In this document: in pieces, positions 7,599 to 15,955 of the stretch | Layout: every line of letters begins with the position of its first letter | How positions within the stretch are numbered: the stretch's first letter is position 1 | Origin: Arcicella aquatica | GTDB taxonomy: Bacteria > Bacteroidota > Bacteroidia > Cytophagales > Spirosomataceae | Direction of reading: 5' to 3' | DNA: 64,000 bases | Assembly: GCF_034928825.1 (NCBI RefSeq) | Contig: NZ_JAYFUL010000029.1 | Span: 8,569-72,568, forward strand | The notes under the pieces: model-generated | Seen by the model: only the letters and a program-made list of their open reading frames with translations | Databases searched by the model: none | What the model was told of the DNA's origin: nothing | Program-made: the position numbers and the translations under genes

Positions 7599-8864
7599 TT
7601 ATTGGATTCCTATTAGTTTTAAAATTTCAATTGCTGTAGCTTGAATCGCTGGAACAGCAACGGAGTTACCAAATTGCTTGTAGGCAGAAGCATCCGCTAC
7701 TGGTATTAAATAGTTGTCAGGGAAGCCCTGTAATCTTGCCCATTCACGTGGTGTCATTTTACGAATCCCCTCTCTATTAACCTCTCCCTTTATATGTGTA
7801 GTAGGTGTAAAGTCTGTAATTCTATTATCAATAACCAAATTTCTTTCACGTCCCATTCCTCCAACTACTATTGCATTACTTACACCATCATCAGGTATTA
7901 TTGCAAACCCAAATCCATTCCCCTTACTTTCATGTCTTGCCTTATGATTATATAAGGTTTGTAAATATTGTTTAGATAAATAATACTTAGTAGGTACTAC
8001 ATTTTTTTCTTTAACCTCAGAAAAGGGTATTTTCATTTTAGTTGGCTTAGGGTATTCAAATTTTTCGATTCCTAAATCATTCCTAAATCCAACTATGTAT
8101 ATCCGTTCTCTATTTTGTGGAACTCCAAAATCTTTAGCATTAATAATTTCAGGTTCAGGAACAAAATAACCTAAATCATTTCTAAGTACATTAAGAATGG
8201 TTGCTAATGTTTTTCCTCCATTATGGTTTCGTAAACCCTTTACATTTTCTAAGAAAATTGCTTTAGGCTGCTTTCTTTTGATGATTTCAGCAACATCAAA
8301 AAACAACGTACCTCTTGTATCTTCAAATCCTCCTCGTCTTCCTGCAATAGAAAATGCTTGGCATGGAAACCCCGCACAAAGCAAATCAAAACCATCAGGA
8401 ATATAACGTTTAGTTTCTTCTTTGGTTATATCTCCAAATGGTGTTTCTCCAAAATTTGCTTTGTAAGTTCTTTTGGCTTCTTTATCCCACTCACTCGTAA
8501 ATACGCATTTACCTCCTACGTTTTGCATAGCTAGTCTAAAACCACCAATTCCAGCAAATAAATCTATAAACTTAAATTTGGGACTTAAAGTATGCGGAAA
8601 AGGAATCTCAAATGTATTAAACACACCATATTGAATAGCCTCTTCTACTACCAAATTTGTTATTTTTTCATTTGGATACGAGAATTCAAGAATATCTTTA
8701 GCATATTCAATAGCATCTTCCTTATAAAATTTGGATACCCCATTTTTACTATTGTTCAAATAATGAGACAACACAGCTTCTCTATTTTCGTTAGATTGTA
8801 TTCTTTTACTCTTCCCCCATTTTTTTTCAATCTCCTCTAGTAATATTTTTTCTTTAAAATCCAT
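7599..8864 (-). CDS. DNA (cytosine-5)-methyltransferase of the RM system
   Basis: A C5-methyltransferase that protects the host against the adjacent HpaII-like nuclease. In 421 residues the ordered motifs are: I FIDLFAGIGGFR (~99-110), IV GFPCQAFSIAGRRGGFEDTR with catalytic C168, VI FLENVKG (~204-210), VIII PQNRERIYIVGF, and motif X near the end in FGNSVAVPAI. An extra ~95-residue N-terminal helical region precedes motif I; its role is unclear and could be autoregulatory or structural. The target-recognition region lies between about residues 270 and 375. No very-short-patch-repair gene is next to it. Confidence 0.95.
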   Translation of the reverse strand: MDFKEKILLEEIEKKWGKSKRIQSNENREAVLSHYLNNSKNGVSKFYKEDAIEYAKDILEFSYPNEKITNLVVEEAIQYGVFNTFEIPFPHTLSPKFKFIDLFAGIGGFRLAMQNVGGKCVFTSEWDKEAKRTYKANFGETPFGDITKEETKRYIPDGFDLLCAGFPCQAFSIAGRRGGFEDTRGTLFFDVAEIIKRKQPKAIFLENVKGLRNHNGGKTLATILNVLRNDLGYFVPEPEIINAKDFGVPQNRERIYIVGFRNDLGIEKFEYPKPTKMKIPFSEVKEKNVVPTKYYLSKQYLQTLYNHKARHESKGNGFGFAIIPDDGVSNAIVVGGMGRERNLVIDNRITDFTPTTHIKGEVNREGIRKMTPREWARLQGFPDNYLIPVADASAYKQFGNSVAVPAIQATAIEILKLIGIQ

Positions 8865-8893
8865 TATTATTTATTGTTAACCTTAGCACTATA

Positions 8894-8901
8894 CAAAGGT
8901 A
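8894..8901 (-). promoter_or_regulatory. candidate -7 box for the RM operon
   Basis: Read on the minus strand this is TACCTTTG, an exact match to the Bacteroidota TAnnTTTG element, about 30 bp before the methyltransferase ATG. No clear TTTG is seen at -33, so only the -7 element is supported. Confidence 0.4.
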
Positions 8902-9060
8902 GTAAATTCAAATACAGAACAGTAAATGACTATCAATGTTTTTCTTGCCTCTTTTTATCTGAATACTAGCGTTCAACGATTAGTATTAATACCCCTCAAC
9001 ATTATAGATTCAAGGCAAAACAAGAAGCACTGCAAGGAAATAAAAATCCTATTTTTCTAT

Positions 9061-9222
9061 TGAAGCTGTTTAAACTTTCCGTTTCTGAGGTGAAAGTATT
9101 GTATTTTTGAATTGATTTTTTCAACATTTGCGAAGCATAGCATCGCTACGTTGAGTAAATTTTGGAACAAGCTATGCTAAAAGACTTAGTTTAACCCGAA
9201 AGGAAAAGTTTAAACAGCTTCA
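9061..9222. repeat. 162-bp inverted-repeat element upstream of the RM operon
   Basis: The arms TGAAGCTGTTTAAACTTTCC (9061-9080, extending to 9085) and their near-complement (9198-9222, AAGTTTAAACAGCTTCA) bound an interior without coding capacity. A copy of one arm (TGAAGCTGTTTAAACTTT) reappears alone at 40687-40704. The size and terminal repeats suggest a MITE-like element. The rest of the 474-bp gap 8865-9338 holds only the two promoters. Confidence 0.65.
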
Positions 9223-9279
9223 TTATAAAGGACAATTAACGATACGCTAATTGTGGAGCTTTAATTTATTCAATAAACA

Positions 9280-9310
9280 TTTGAATCCTTTTGATTCTTT
9301 GGTAGATTTG
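9280..9310 (+). promoter_or_regulatory. Bacteroidota-type promoter of the serine hydrolase gene
   Basis: TTTG (9280-9283), 19 bp, then TAGATTTG (9303-9310): an exact fit to TTTG-N19-TAnnTTTG. It lies 28 bp before the ATG at 9339, giving a short leader. Confidence 0.7.
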
Positions 9311-9338
9311 AGTAAACTGAACCTTATCTATCATCCCT

Positions 9339-10406
9339 ATGAAAAAAAACATCTTATTCATCTGTTTAATCATTGCTTTTACTTCCATTTCATCCTTTGC
9401 TCAGGTAAACAAAACACTGTTGGATAGTCTTACTATCGCTATTGAACATGGGGCATATCCTAATATTGATGGTATGGTGGTTTCACAAAAAGGGAAATTA
9501 ATCTATGAAAAATATTTTAATGGATTGACGCAGTCTAGCTTACATGATACTCGCTCGTCTTTCAAGTCTATCACAGGACTACTTGTCGGCATCGCCATTG
9601 ACAAAGGCTATATAAAGAGTGTTGATGATAAGGTATATTCATTTTTCCCTGAATACAAAAATTTTAATAACTGGGATAGTAGAAAAGAAAGCATGACAAT
9701 CCAGCACCTTTTAGCAATGAAATCGGGGTTTGATTGTGAAGAATGGGATGGTGCTAAAGATTGCGAGGATGAAATGGCGGAGACGAATGATTGGGTAAAG
9801 TTTTCACTTGATTTACCCATGTTACATCCTTCTGGGACGCATTGGGCTTATACGTCATGCAATACAATGATACTCGGAGGTATAGTTTCCAATGCCTCAA
9901 AAATGTCTATTATAACATTCGCTGACAAATTTCTTTTTCAACCTTTAGGGATTAAAAATTATCGCTGGACAAAAGACCCTGCTGGACATGGAATGACCGC
10001 AGGGTCATTTTATATATTGCCAACGGATATGGCTAAAATTGGAGAATTGGTACTGAACAAAGGGCTGTATAAAGGCAAAAGGATTGTTTCTGAAAAATGG
10101 ATAAAGGAGGCTACCCAGCCAATTACTAAGATTGAAAATTTCTCAAACGTAAGTATCTCAAAAGCTAAATCTGCGATACCGCAACCTACCTTTTATGGCT
10201 ACACTTGGTATAATGAAGCAATCAAAACTGATAAAATCAGCCACAATGTAATATTTGCATCAGGCAACGGTGGGCAATATATTATGGTAATACCAGACCT
10301 AGCCTTGGTGGTAGCCTTTACAGGCAATAGTTACAACTCTTCCAAATCAAAACTACCTTTTGAAATATTAATAAAATACATACTTCCGTATTTTGAAGGG
10401 AAATGA
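9339..10406 (+). CDS. serine hydrolase, beta-lactamase-related (class C type), exported
   Basis: A 355-residue protein of the penicillin-binding/class C beta-lactamase-like fold. Residues 1-21 form a clear Sec signal (hydrophobic run ending SSFAQ). The nucleophile motif SxxK is S73-SFK76 in TRSSFKSITG; the second motif is YTSCN in HWAYTSCNTM; GHGMTAGSF and SGNGGQYIMVIP occupy the usual later positions. The family includes esterases, D-aminopeptidases and carboxypeptidases; true antibiotic hydrolysis is not indicated. It is monocistronic, with its own promoter (9280-9310) and a palindromic repeat just after the stop. Confidence 0.9.
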   Translation: MKKNILFICLIIAFTSISSFAQVNKTLLDSLTIAIEHGAYPNIDGMVVSQKGKLIYEKYFNGLTQSSLHDTRSSFKSITGLLVGIAIDKGYIKSVDDKVYSFFPEYKNFNNWDSRKESMTIQHLLAMKSGFDCEEWDGAKDCEDEMAETNDWVKFSLDLPMLHPSGTHWAYTSCNTMILGGIVSNASKMSIITFADKFLFQPLGIKNYRWTKDPAGHGMTAGSFYILPTDMAKIGELVLNKGLYKGKRIVSEKWIKEATQPITKIENFSNVSISKAKSAIPQPTFYGYTWYNEAIKTDKISHNVIFASGNGGQYIMVIPDLALVVAFTGNSYNSSKSKLPFEILIKYILPYFEGK

Positions 10407-10419
10407 GTTCTTGTTTTTA

Positions 10420-10482
10420 CTCATGGCATGACTTAACAATCTATTCGATAATTAACAGACAAATGTTTAGTCATGCCATGAG
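10420..10482. repeat. 63-bp CTCATGGCATGAC inverted repeat, copy 1
   Basis: CTCATGGCATGAC (10420-10432) and its exact complement GTCATGCCATGAG (10470-10482) enclose an AT-rich 37-nt loop ending TGTTTA. It lies 14 bp after the serine hydrolase stop. A copy of the same total length lies at 11238-11300, so the two copies bracket the PIN module in the same orientation. A third copy is at 20606-20663. Confidence 0.85.
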
Positions 10483-10506
10483 ATTATTAGAAGGCTAAAA
10501 TTCACG

Positions 10507-10914
10507 CTATTTTTCAATCAACGTTTTAAATTCTTGAAGAGATAGAACTCGTACTTTTGGAAAGGGAGTATTCTCCAAAACTCTAAAATGTTTATCATTG
10601 GTAATAATATAGTCGGCATTTGAAGCGATGGCAATATCCACGAACTTATTATCGTCAGGGTCTTCTTCTATTAATTGCCATTTGTAAAAAGCCTCTATTT
10701 GTTCGGTAAACGGTAAATTTAACAACTCTTCTAAAACAATTTCAGCAAAATATTCTGAATAAAACCAAGCTAGTTTTTCTTCATATTCTTTGATAATTTC
10801 GTTGGATATTATCAAAGTAATTTCTGCATTGCGGAGTTTTTCATACAACCACCTTTCTGATGAGCGTTTCGGAACAATTGCCAATAAGATATTGGTATCT
10901 ATCAAGATTCTCAT
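10507..10914 (-). CDS. PIN-domain toxin of a type II toxin-antitoxin pair
   Basis: A 135-residue single-domain PIN protein of the COG1569 type. PIN toxins are Mg-dependent RNases, often cutting tRNA or mRNA. Acidic active-site candidates are D6 in ILIDTNILLAI, the EEDPDDNKFVDIAI cluster in the middle and D in YIITNDKHF. Its start overlaps the upstream small gene by 4 bp (ATGA), the usual toxin-antitoxin arrangement with the antitoxin first. The RNA target is unknown. The pair sits between two palindromic repeat copies. Confidence 0.9.
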   Translation of the reverse strand: MRILIDTNILLAIVPKRSSERWLYEKLRNAEITLIISNEIIKEYEEKLAWFYSEYFAEIVLEELLNLPFTEQIEAFYKWQLIEEDPDDNKFVDIAIASNADYIITNDKHFRVLENTPFPKVRVLSLQEFKTLIEK

Positions 10915-11141
10915 TTATAAGGAGTTCTTAAATGAGTGTTCAATAATTCATCAATATTTTGTTGGCTCATATTATTTTCCTCCCATAGTTTTTCAGATTC
11001 AGCATCTACTTTTTGGGCGTAATAATTTGATAGTAATGCCTTTATTGCTATTAAATCTTGCTCATTCATTGGGCGAGAAAACATTTTGAGCAAATGTAAT
11101 TGCACTTCGTTGAGCTTTGTTGATTGATTAATTGATGCCAT
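10911..11141 (-). CDS. antitoxin partner of the PIN toxin
   Basis: A 76-residue, charged, mostly helical protein (NEVQLHLLKMFSRPMNEQDL followed by acidic helices) directly upstream of and overlapping the PIN gene. No classical DNA-binding motif is obvious. The call rests on size, overlap and position; the LHLLKMFSRPM segment resembles small partners commonly seen before COG1569 PIN toxins in this phylum. It would neutralise the toxin by protein binding. Confidence 0.75.
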   Translation of the reverse strand: MASINQSTKLNEVQLHLLKMFSRPMNEQDLIAIKALLSNYYAQKVDAESEKLWEENNMSQQNIDELLNTHLRTPYK

Positions 11142-11237
11142 CCTATTTGTTTTTTTACAAATTTAAATATTTTGGAAGATGAATTTCGCTTTCATTGTAT
11201 TTTTCTCCAAATTAAGCGTTTACTCATGGACTTTTCA

Positions 11238-11300
11238 CTCATGGCATGACTAACAGTTAATCTGTTTATTATCAAATAGCTTGTTTAGTCATGCCATGAA
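11238..11300. repeat. 63-bp CTCATGGCATGAC inverted repeat, copy 2
   Basis: CTCATGGCATGAC (11238-11250) and GTCATGCCATGAA (11288-11300). It has the same length and right-hand TTTAGTCATGCCATGA end as copy 1, so the two are direct copies 818 bp apart. It lies 17 bp beyond the 3' end of the receptor gene at 11318. Confidence 0.85.
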
Positions 11301-11317
11301 TTTGCCACCCAATCTCA

Positions 11318-13753
11318 CTACCGTATCCTACTTCCCTCCTCTTCTACATTATTTGTTTTACTACGACTACGAACTGTACTACCAAAGCTTCTGGAGTAAC
11401 TTAATTTAAAAATCCTTGCATAGGCCGTCTCGTCCATATAATGCACTTTATTATTTTCTATAAATACGACTGGTGTAACTACGCCTACTTCGGTATAAAT
11501 ATTCATTGATTTAAAAATATCCGTAATCGCCAATTGTATCGTTCCTCTATCTTTATCTAGCTTTTTGGCTATGCCCAAATTCATTACGCCAAAACCTTTT
11601 ATCATATTGGGGCCATCAAATTGGTTTGTATTATGCCATCCTGTAATTTCTACTTCGATATTTTGGGGCAGACTTACGCTCTGATTCAAGAAATAATTAT
11701 GGAACAAATATGCCTTTTCAGCAACTTGAGGGGTATATCCAACTTTGTATTTACGATAAGCCGTTGTCCCCCCTATCGTTATTTTCCACCAACTAAAAAG
11801 CTGGATTGGCACATTGGTCGTGAGGCTAACGCTATTCATGAAATCCAGATTTTGTGGAGATAATATAAATATATCTTTGGCGGCAGTTGTACTTAATTGA
11901 TAACGAATGATTGGATTTACTTCCTGTTGAATACCTAACCCAACGCTTATATTTTTATGGGTAAAAGTGGTTTTGAAGGCATTGGTAATACTCGGTTTTA
12001 GCAATGGATTGCCTGTAAAAACCGAACTAGGGTCATTATAAAATAAGCCTGAAATCAAGTCATTGTAAGCGGGTCTGCTGATGCGACGCGAAAGACTCAC
12101 TACGTAACTACTATTTTCAGCTATTTTATGGGTAAAATTCAAAGAAGGGAAGAATTGAGAATAGGTGTTTGTCTGATGGTTAATATCTCTAGCCCAATAT
12201 TCATATCTCAAACCCGTAGTGAAAGATATTTTAGGGCTTAGGGTAAAATCAAACGAAGTATAAGCAGCCAGAATACTTTCGTTACTAATAATAGTGCTTT
12301 GAGAACGACTATCCAACACCCAAACGTCATGCTCCTTTTTCTCTACCTTACTATTATTTGTATTGCTAGAATAACTCCCTTTGATGCCTGTTTCAACATT
12401 TATTTTATCAGTCAACTTCGTCGAAAAATCACCTTTTAATACGCCAATATTCAATTCAGAAAGGCCTTCGCCTCGGTTACCTTCTGTAAAAACTGAATCC
12501 GATGGTTTGATGACATTCCCTGCTTTATCATAATAGCTACTATTAATCAACGATGGACTATTGTTTCTGAAATACCAATAACTGGCATCAATATTCAGTT
12601 TAGATTTTATGGATAATTGTTTTTCTAAAAATGCGGAAGATTGTACATTTTGCCCAAGATTATTCCCTAATGAATTTATCTTCATGGCAAAGTAGTTTCC
12701 CGATTGAAAATCATAAAAACCATCACTTTGAACATTTGGTTTTGTAGTTGAATGTAAATAGGTTATGCTCCCTCCCACTAATGTTTTAGGGTTCAGTCTG
12801 TGGTCAAATCCCAGCGAAAGATTATGACTATTTTTTAAGTTAACTGTAGCACTATAAAAACTACTGGTATAAGCTCCACCCAAAGCAGGGAAATTCAATG
12901 CACCAAATGCCTGCCAACTTGACTTAGCCTCGTCGTGTAACATCGAGTAAGAAGCGTAGTAATTGGAGTTTTTAGTGCCATGTGACAAATTAATAGAAGC
13001 AGATGCTTTCTCTCCGAACCCATAGCCTAACGTTGAAGAAAAACTGAGTTTTGTCCCTTCATATTCATTTTTCTTTAAGACAATATTGATTAGTCCTGCC
13101 CCACCTTCGGCATCATATTGGGCAGTTGGCGACGTAATGATTTCTATTTTATCAATATTATCAGCATTCATGCCATTGAGCATCGCCATTACTTCCGTCA
13201 ACGACAAGCGAACTGTTCGTCCATTAATCATCACAGCTACGCCACTTTGTCCGTTTAAACTAAAGCTATTATTTCGGTAGTCGATAATTACCCCCGGTAA
13301 TCGTTCTAACACCTGTAGGGCAGAACTCCCTTTGGTCATTAAACTACTCTGAACATTTATCACCTGTCCAACTGGCGTGGTCTGAATCAAATTCTTTTTG
13401 GTGCTTACCACGACTTCGTTCAGTGCATTGATATTCTCGACCATTTGTAAAACGCCAATATCCAACGCTTCGTTTTGTAGAGATACGGTAATGGGTTTTG
13501 TAATCATAGACTGATAACCTACACTACTCACGCCTATTAAAAAGACGCCTTCCTTTACTAAGGGCAATGAAAACACGCCTTTTTCATCCGTATATGTTCC
13601 TTTTAGGATAAGAGTATCGCTTGCTTGATATAATACAACGTTTACAAAAGGGATGGCTTCATTGGTTTTATTAATTATTTTACCAGTAATTTGTCCGTAA
13701 GTAGTTGTTGCGATTAAAATGGCAATAATTAAAAGTAAGGCATTGGTTTTCAT
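11318..13753 (-). CDS. outer-membrane beta-barrel receptor (OMP_b-brl_3 type) with carboxypeptidase-regulatory-like domain
   Basis: About 811 residues from the preferred ATG at 13753, where a signal peptide (MKTNALLLIIAILIATTTYG) begins; the frame runs 30 codons further upstream but that part is not signal-like. After the signal comes a CarboxypepD_reg-like beta-sandwich (~20-105), a TonB-plug-like region (VLERLPGVIIDYRNNSFSLN and GGAGLINIVLKKNEYEGTK) and a long barrel. This architecture is typical of TonB-linked receptors in the phylum, but the substrate is not evident. A LytS/LytTR locus starts divergently 220 bp away. Confidence 0.88.
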   Translation of the reverse strand: MKTNALLLIIAILIATTTYGQITGKIINKTNEAIPFVNVVLYQASDTLILKGTYTDEKGVFSLPLVKEGVFLIGVSSVGYQSMITKPITVSLQNEALDIGVLQMVENINALNEVVVSTKKNLIQTTPVGQVINVQSSLMTKGSSALQVLERLPGVIIDYRNNSFSLNGQSGVAVMINGRTVRLSLTEVMAMLNGMNADNIDKIEIITSPTAQYDAEGGAGLINIVLKKNEYEGTKLSFSSTLGYGFGEKASASINLSHGTKNSNYYASYSMLHDEAKSSWQAFGALNFPALGGAYTSSFYSATVNLKNSHNLSLGFDHRLNPKTLVGGSITYLHSTTKPNVQSDGFYDFQSGNYFAMKINSLGNNLGQNVQSSAFLEKQLSIKSKLNIDASYWYFRNNSPSLINSSYYDKAGNVIKPSDSVFTEGNRGEGLSELNIGVLKGDFSTKLTDKINVETGIKGSYSSNTNNSKVEKKEHDVWVLDSRSQSTIISNESILAAYTSFDFTLSPKISFTTGLRYEYWARDINHQTNTYSQFFPSLNFTHKIAENSSYVVSLSRRISRPAYNDLISGLFYNDPSSVFTGNPLLKPSITNAFKTTFTHKNISVGLGIQQEVNPIIRYQLSTTAAKDIFILSPQNLDFMNSVSLTTNVPIQLFSWWKITIGGTTAYRKYKVGYTPQVAEKAYLFHNYFLNQSVSLPQNIEVEITGWHNTNQFDGPNMIKGFGVMNLGIAKKLDKDRGTIQLAITDIFKSMNIYTEVGVVTPVVFIENNKVHYMDETAYARIFKLSYSRSFGSTVRSRSKTNNVEEEGSRIR

Positions 13754-13973
13754 TGGCTTGTCATTTTGATTGTTAGTCAAAACAACAGCACATTTCCAAG
13801 ATAAAATAATGTGATTGACAAGTCTTAGATTTGTATTGACCAAATGCAGAAAACCCTTATAATCAGGTTAAATAGCCATTATTGCATCTTGTCATTTTAC
13901 TGATGTCGTTCGTCAATATGGATAGGTTATTATTGAGCATCAACGTATTTTGCAAGCTATTCTCTTTCATAAA

Positions 13974-15113
13974 ATGTTCAATAACAAGGCTAATATCTTT
14001 TCAAAGAACAGTTGGTTTATTAAATATAAACTATACCACATCCCTTTTTGGTTTTTATACCACATCGCTTGGTGGACGCTTACTATCCGTAATTTTAGTG
14101 CTGTAGCCAATAATTTATTGAGTAGTGCCTACTCTATCAAATTCTTGTTTTATGTAGTCTTTCAAGCCATTGCGGTTTATTTCAATTTGTTTTACCTGAT
14201 TCCTCATTACCTTCAAAAAGGCAAGTATGGACTGTATATTTTATTTTTATTACTCGTTGTACTCAGTACTTCGTGGTTTATTGTCGCGGGTTATTATACC
14301 AGTGCTTATCTTTCTGATTTTACCTTCAAGGAGCTTTATCAAAAAGAACCCAGTGATTTTATGTTCTTTTTCCTGATCAATGCCCTACCGTCGACGATGG
14401 CGAGTACAACCCTTGCGATGAGTATCAAGCTGACCAAAAATTGGATTCAATCAGAACGCAAGCAACATGTATTAGAAAAAGAGAAATTGGAAACAGAATT
14501 GAAATACTTGAAATCGCAGTTCAATCCTCATTTTTTGTTCAATACCATTAATTCCATCTTTGTCTTGATTCATAAAAACCCAGACTTGGCATCTGAATCA
14601 TTGGCTTCATTTTCAGATTTACTTCGTTATCAACTATACGAATGCAACGAAAACGAAATAGCCTTGGAAAAAGAATTGTTCTTTCTGAATAACTTTATTG
14701 AATTAGAAAGGCTGAGATTGGATGAAAAACAAACTGATTTAAAATTTGAAATCAACAATCATTCCGCTATCGGTCAAACCATCGAGCCTTTTATCTTGAT
14801 GCCATTTGTTGAGAATGCGTTTAAACATGTTTCAAAAGGGAAAGGACAACAAAACTACATCAGCATGACGCTAGATATTGATAGTGAGATGGTTCATTTG
14901 ATGATAGAAAATAGTTTTGTGGTGGCTCAGAAATCAGACAATGGCATGTATGAAAATAGTGGCATAGGGCTAAAAAACGTCATACGAAGACTTGATTTAT
15001 TATATCCCAAGCATTACAAACTAGCTATTAACGAAACTACCGACAGGTATAAAGTGACGTTAAAGTTGGCATTGAATAAAAAGCAATCTCTAATCCCTCA
15101 AACAACCTTATGA
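13974..15113 (+). CDS. LytS-type sensor histidine kinase, first of two tandem pairs
   Basis: A membrane sensor kinase of the LytS/YehU (His_kinase) family, 379 residues from the ATG at 13974 (an in-frame TTG lies 24 bp upstream). Four hydrophobic segments in the first ~150 residues form the sensor region. The kinase core shows the H-box YLKSQFNPHFLFNTINSI and the N-box PFVENAFKHV, and ends GIGLKNVIRRLDLLYP. It overlaps the response-regulator gene by 4 bp (ATGA). No separate ligand-binding domain is present, so the signal is probably sensed in or near the membrane. Confidence 0.93.
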   Translation: MFNNKANIFSKNSWFIKYKLYHIPFWFLYHIAWWTLTIRNFSAVANNLLSSAYSIKFLFYVVFQAIAVYFNLFYLIPHYLQKGKYGLYILFLLLVVLSTSWFIVAGYYTSAYLSDFTFKELYQKEPSDFMFFFLINALPSTMASTTLAMSIKLTKNWIQSERKQHVLEKEKLETELKYLKSQFNPHFLFNTINSIFVLIHKNPDLASESLASFSDLLRYQLYECNENEIALEKELFFLNNFIELERLRLDEKQTDLKFEINNHSAIGQTIEPFILMPFVENAFKHVSKGKGQQNYISMTLDIDSEMVHLMIENSFVVAQKSDNGMYENSGIGLKNVIRRLDLLYPKHYKLAINETTDRYKVTLKLALNKKQSLIPQTTL

Positions 15114-15838
15114 TGAAATTAACTTGTGTAATCGTAGACGACGAGCCTTTGGCCAGAGAAGGGCTAGCTAAATACGTAGAAGCCATCGACTATCTAACCT
15201 TAGTAGGAATGGCTGAAAACCCGTTAGAGTTAGATAAACTGCTAGAAAACGAAAACGTAGATTTGATATTTTTGGATATACAAATGCCATTTATGAGTGG
15301 GTTAGATTTCCTAAAAATTAAAAAAGACTTACCAATGGTGATTATCACCACGGCATATCAAAACTATGCGTTAGAGGGATTTCAATTTGATGTGATGGAT
15401 TATTTACTAAAACCCATCACCTTCAATCGCTTTTTTAAAGCCGTTTCCAAAGCCCGTGAATATCAACAATATCGCAATCACAAAGCGGGCATGATAGAAG
15501 AAATTGACCGAAACGATTTCTTCTTTATCAAATGTGACAATAAGTTCGAGAAGATATTCATTAATGAAATACTCTTTATTCAAGCCTTAGAAAACTATGT
15601 TTTTATCCAAACCGAAACAAATAAATACATGACCTTGATTTCTTTAAAAGCGGTGGAAGAATATCTTGACAAAAAGCACTTTATCCAAGTCCATAAATCG
15701 TATATCATAGCAGTTTCAAAAATAAAGACAATTGAAAACAATGAAATATTCATACAAGGCTTCAAAATTCCATTGAGCAGAAGTTTCAAAGAACAGGTAT
15801 TAGACAAAGTTTTGAAGGATAATTTGTTGAGGAAATAA
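15110..15838 (+). CDS. LytTR-family response regulator, first pair
   Basis: 242 residues. A receiver domain (~1-120) has the acidic pocket VDDEPLAREG and phospho-acceptor LIFLDIQMPFMSG. A C-terminal LytTR DNA-binding domain (~135-240) shows the family signatures FFFIKCDNKFEKI, ENYVFIQTETNKYMTL and FIQVHKSYIIAVSKI. It is the cognate partner of the kinase it overlaps. LytTR domains bind pairs of ~9-bp direct repeats one or two helical turns apart. Confidence 0.95.
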   Translation: MMKLTCVIVDDEPLAREGLAKYVEAIDYLTLVGMAENPLELDKLLENENVDLIFLDIQMPFMSGLDFLKIKKDLPMVIITTAYQNYALEGFQFDVMDYLLKPITFNRFFKAVSKAREYQQYRNHKAGMIEEIDRNDFFFIKCDNKFEKIFINEILFIQALENYVFIQTETNKYMTLISLKAVEEYLDKKHFIQVHKSYIIAVSKIKTIENNEIFIQGFKIPLSRSFKEQVLDKVLKDNLLRK

Positions 15839-15955
15839 TTGCGATTAATAAAGGTCTGGCATCAATACTTTCTAAAATTATAAGCATCTAGAACGCCTAT
15901 AATCAACAAACTTGTTGCATATTGTGCAAAAGACCATCATAAATAGACTGCTAGC

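Noticed and set aside
9339..10406. True antibiotic-resistance beta-lactamase
   Set aside because: Only the general serine-hydrolase motifs are present; nothing indicates specific beta-lactam hydrolysis.
10420..11300. Integron-like attC sites around the PIN module
   Set aside because: No integrase gene or attC core consensus (GTTRRRY) is seen, and a third copy lies at a gene end without a cassette. Kept only as repeat-bracketed module.
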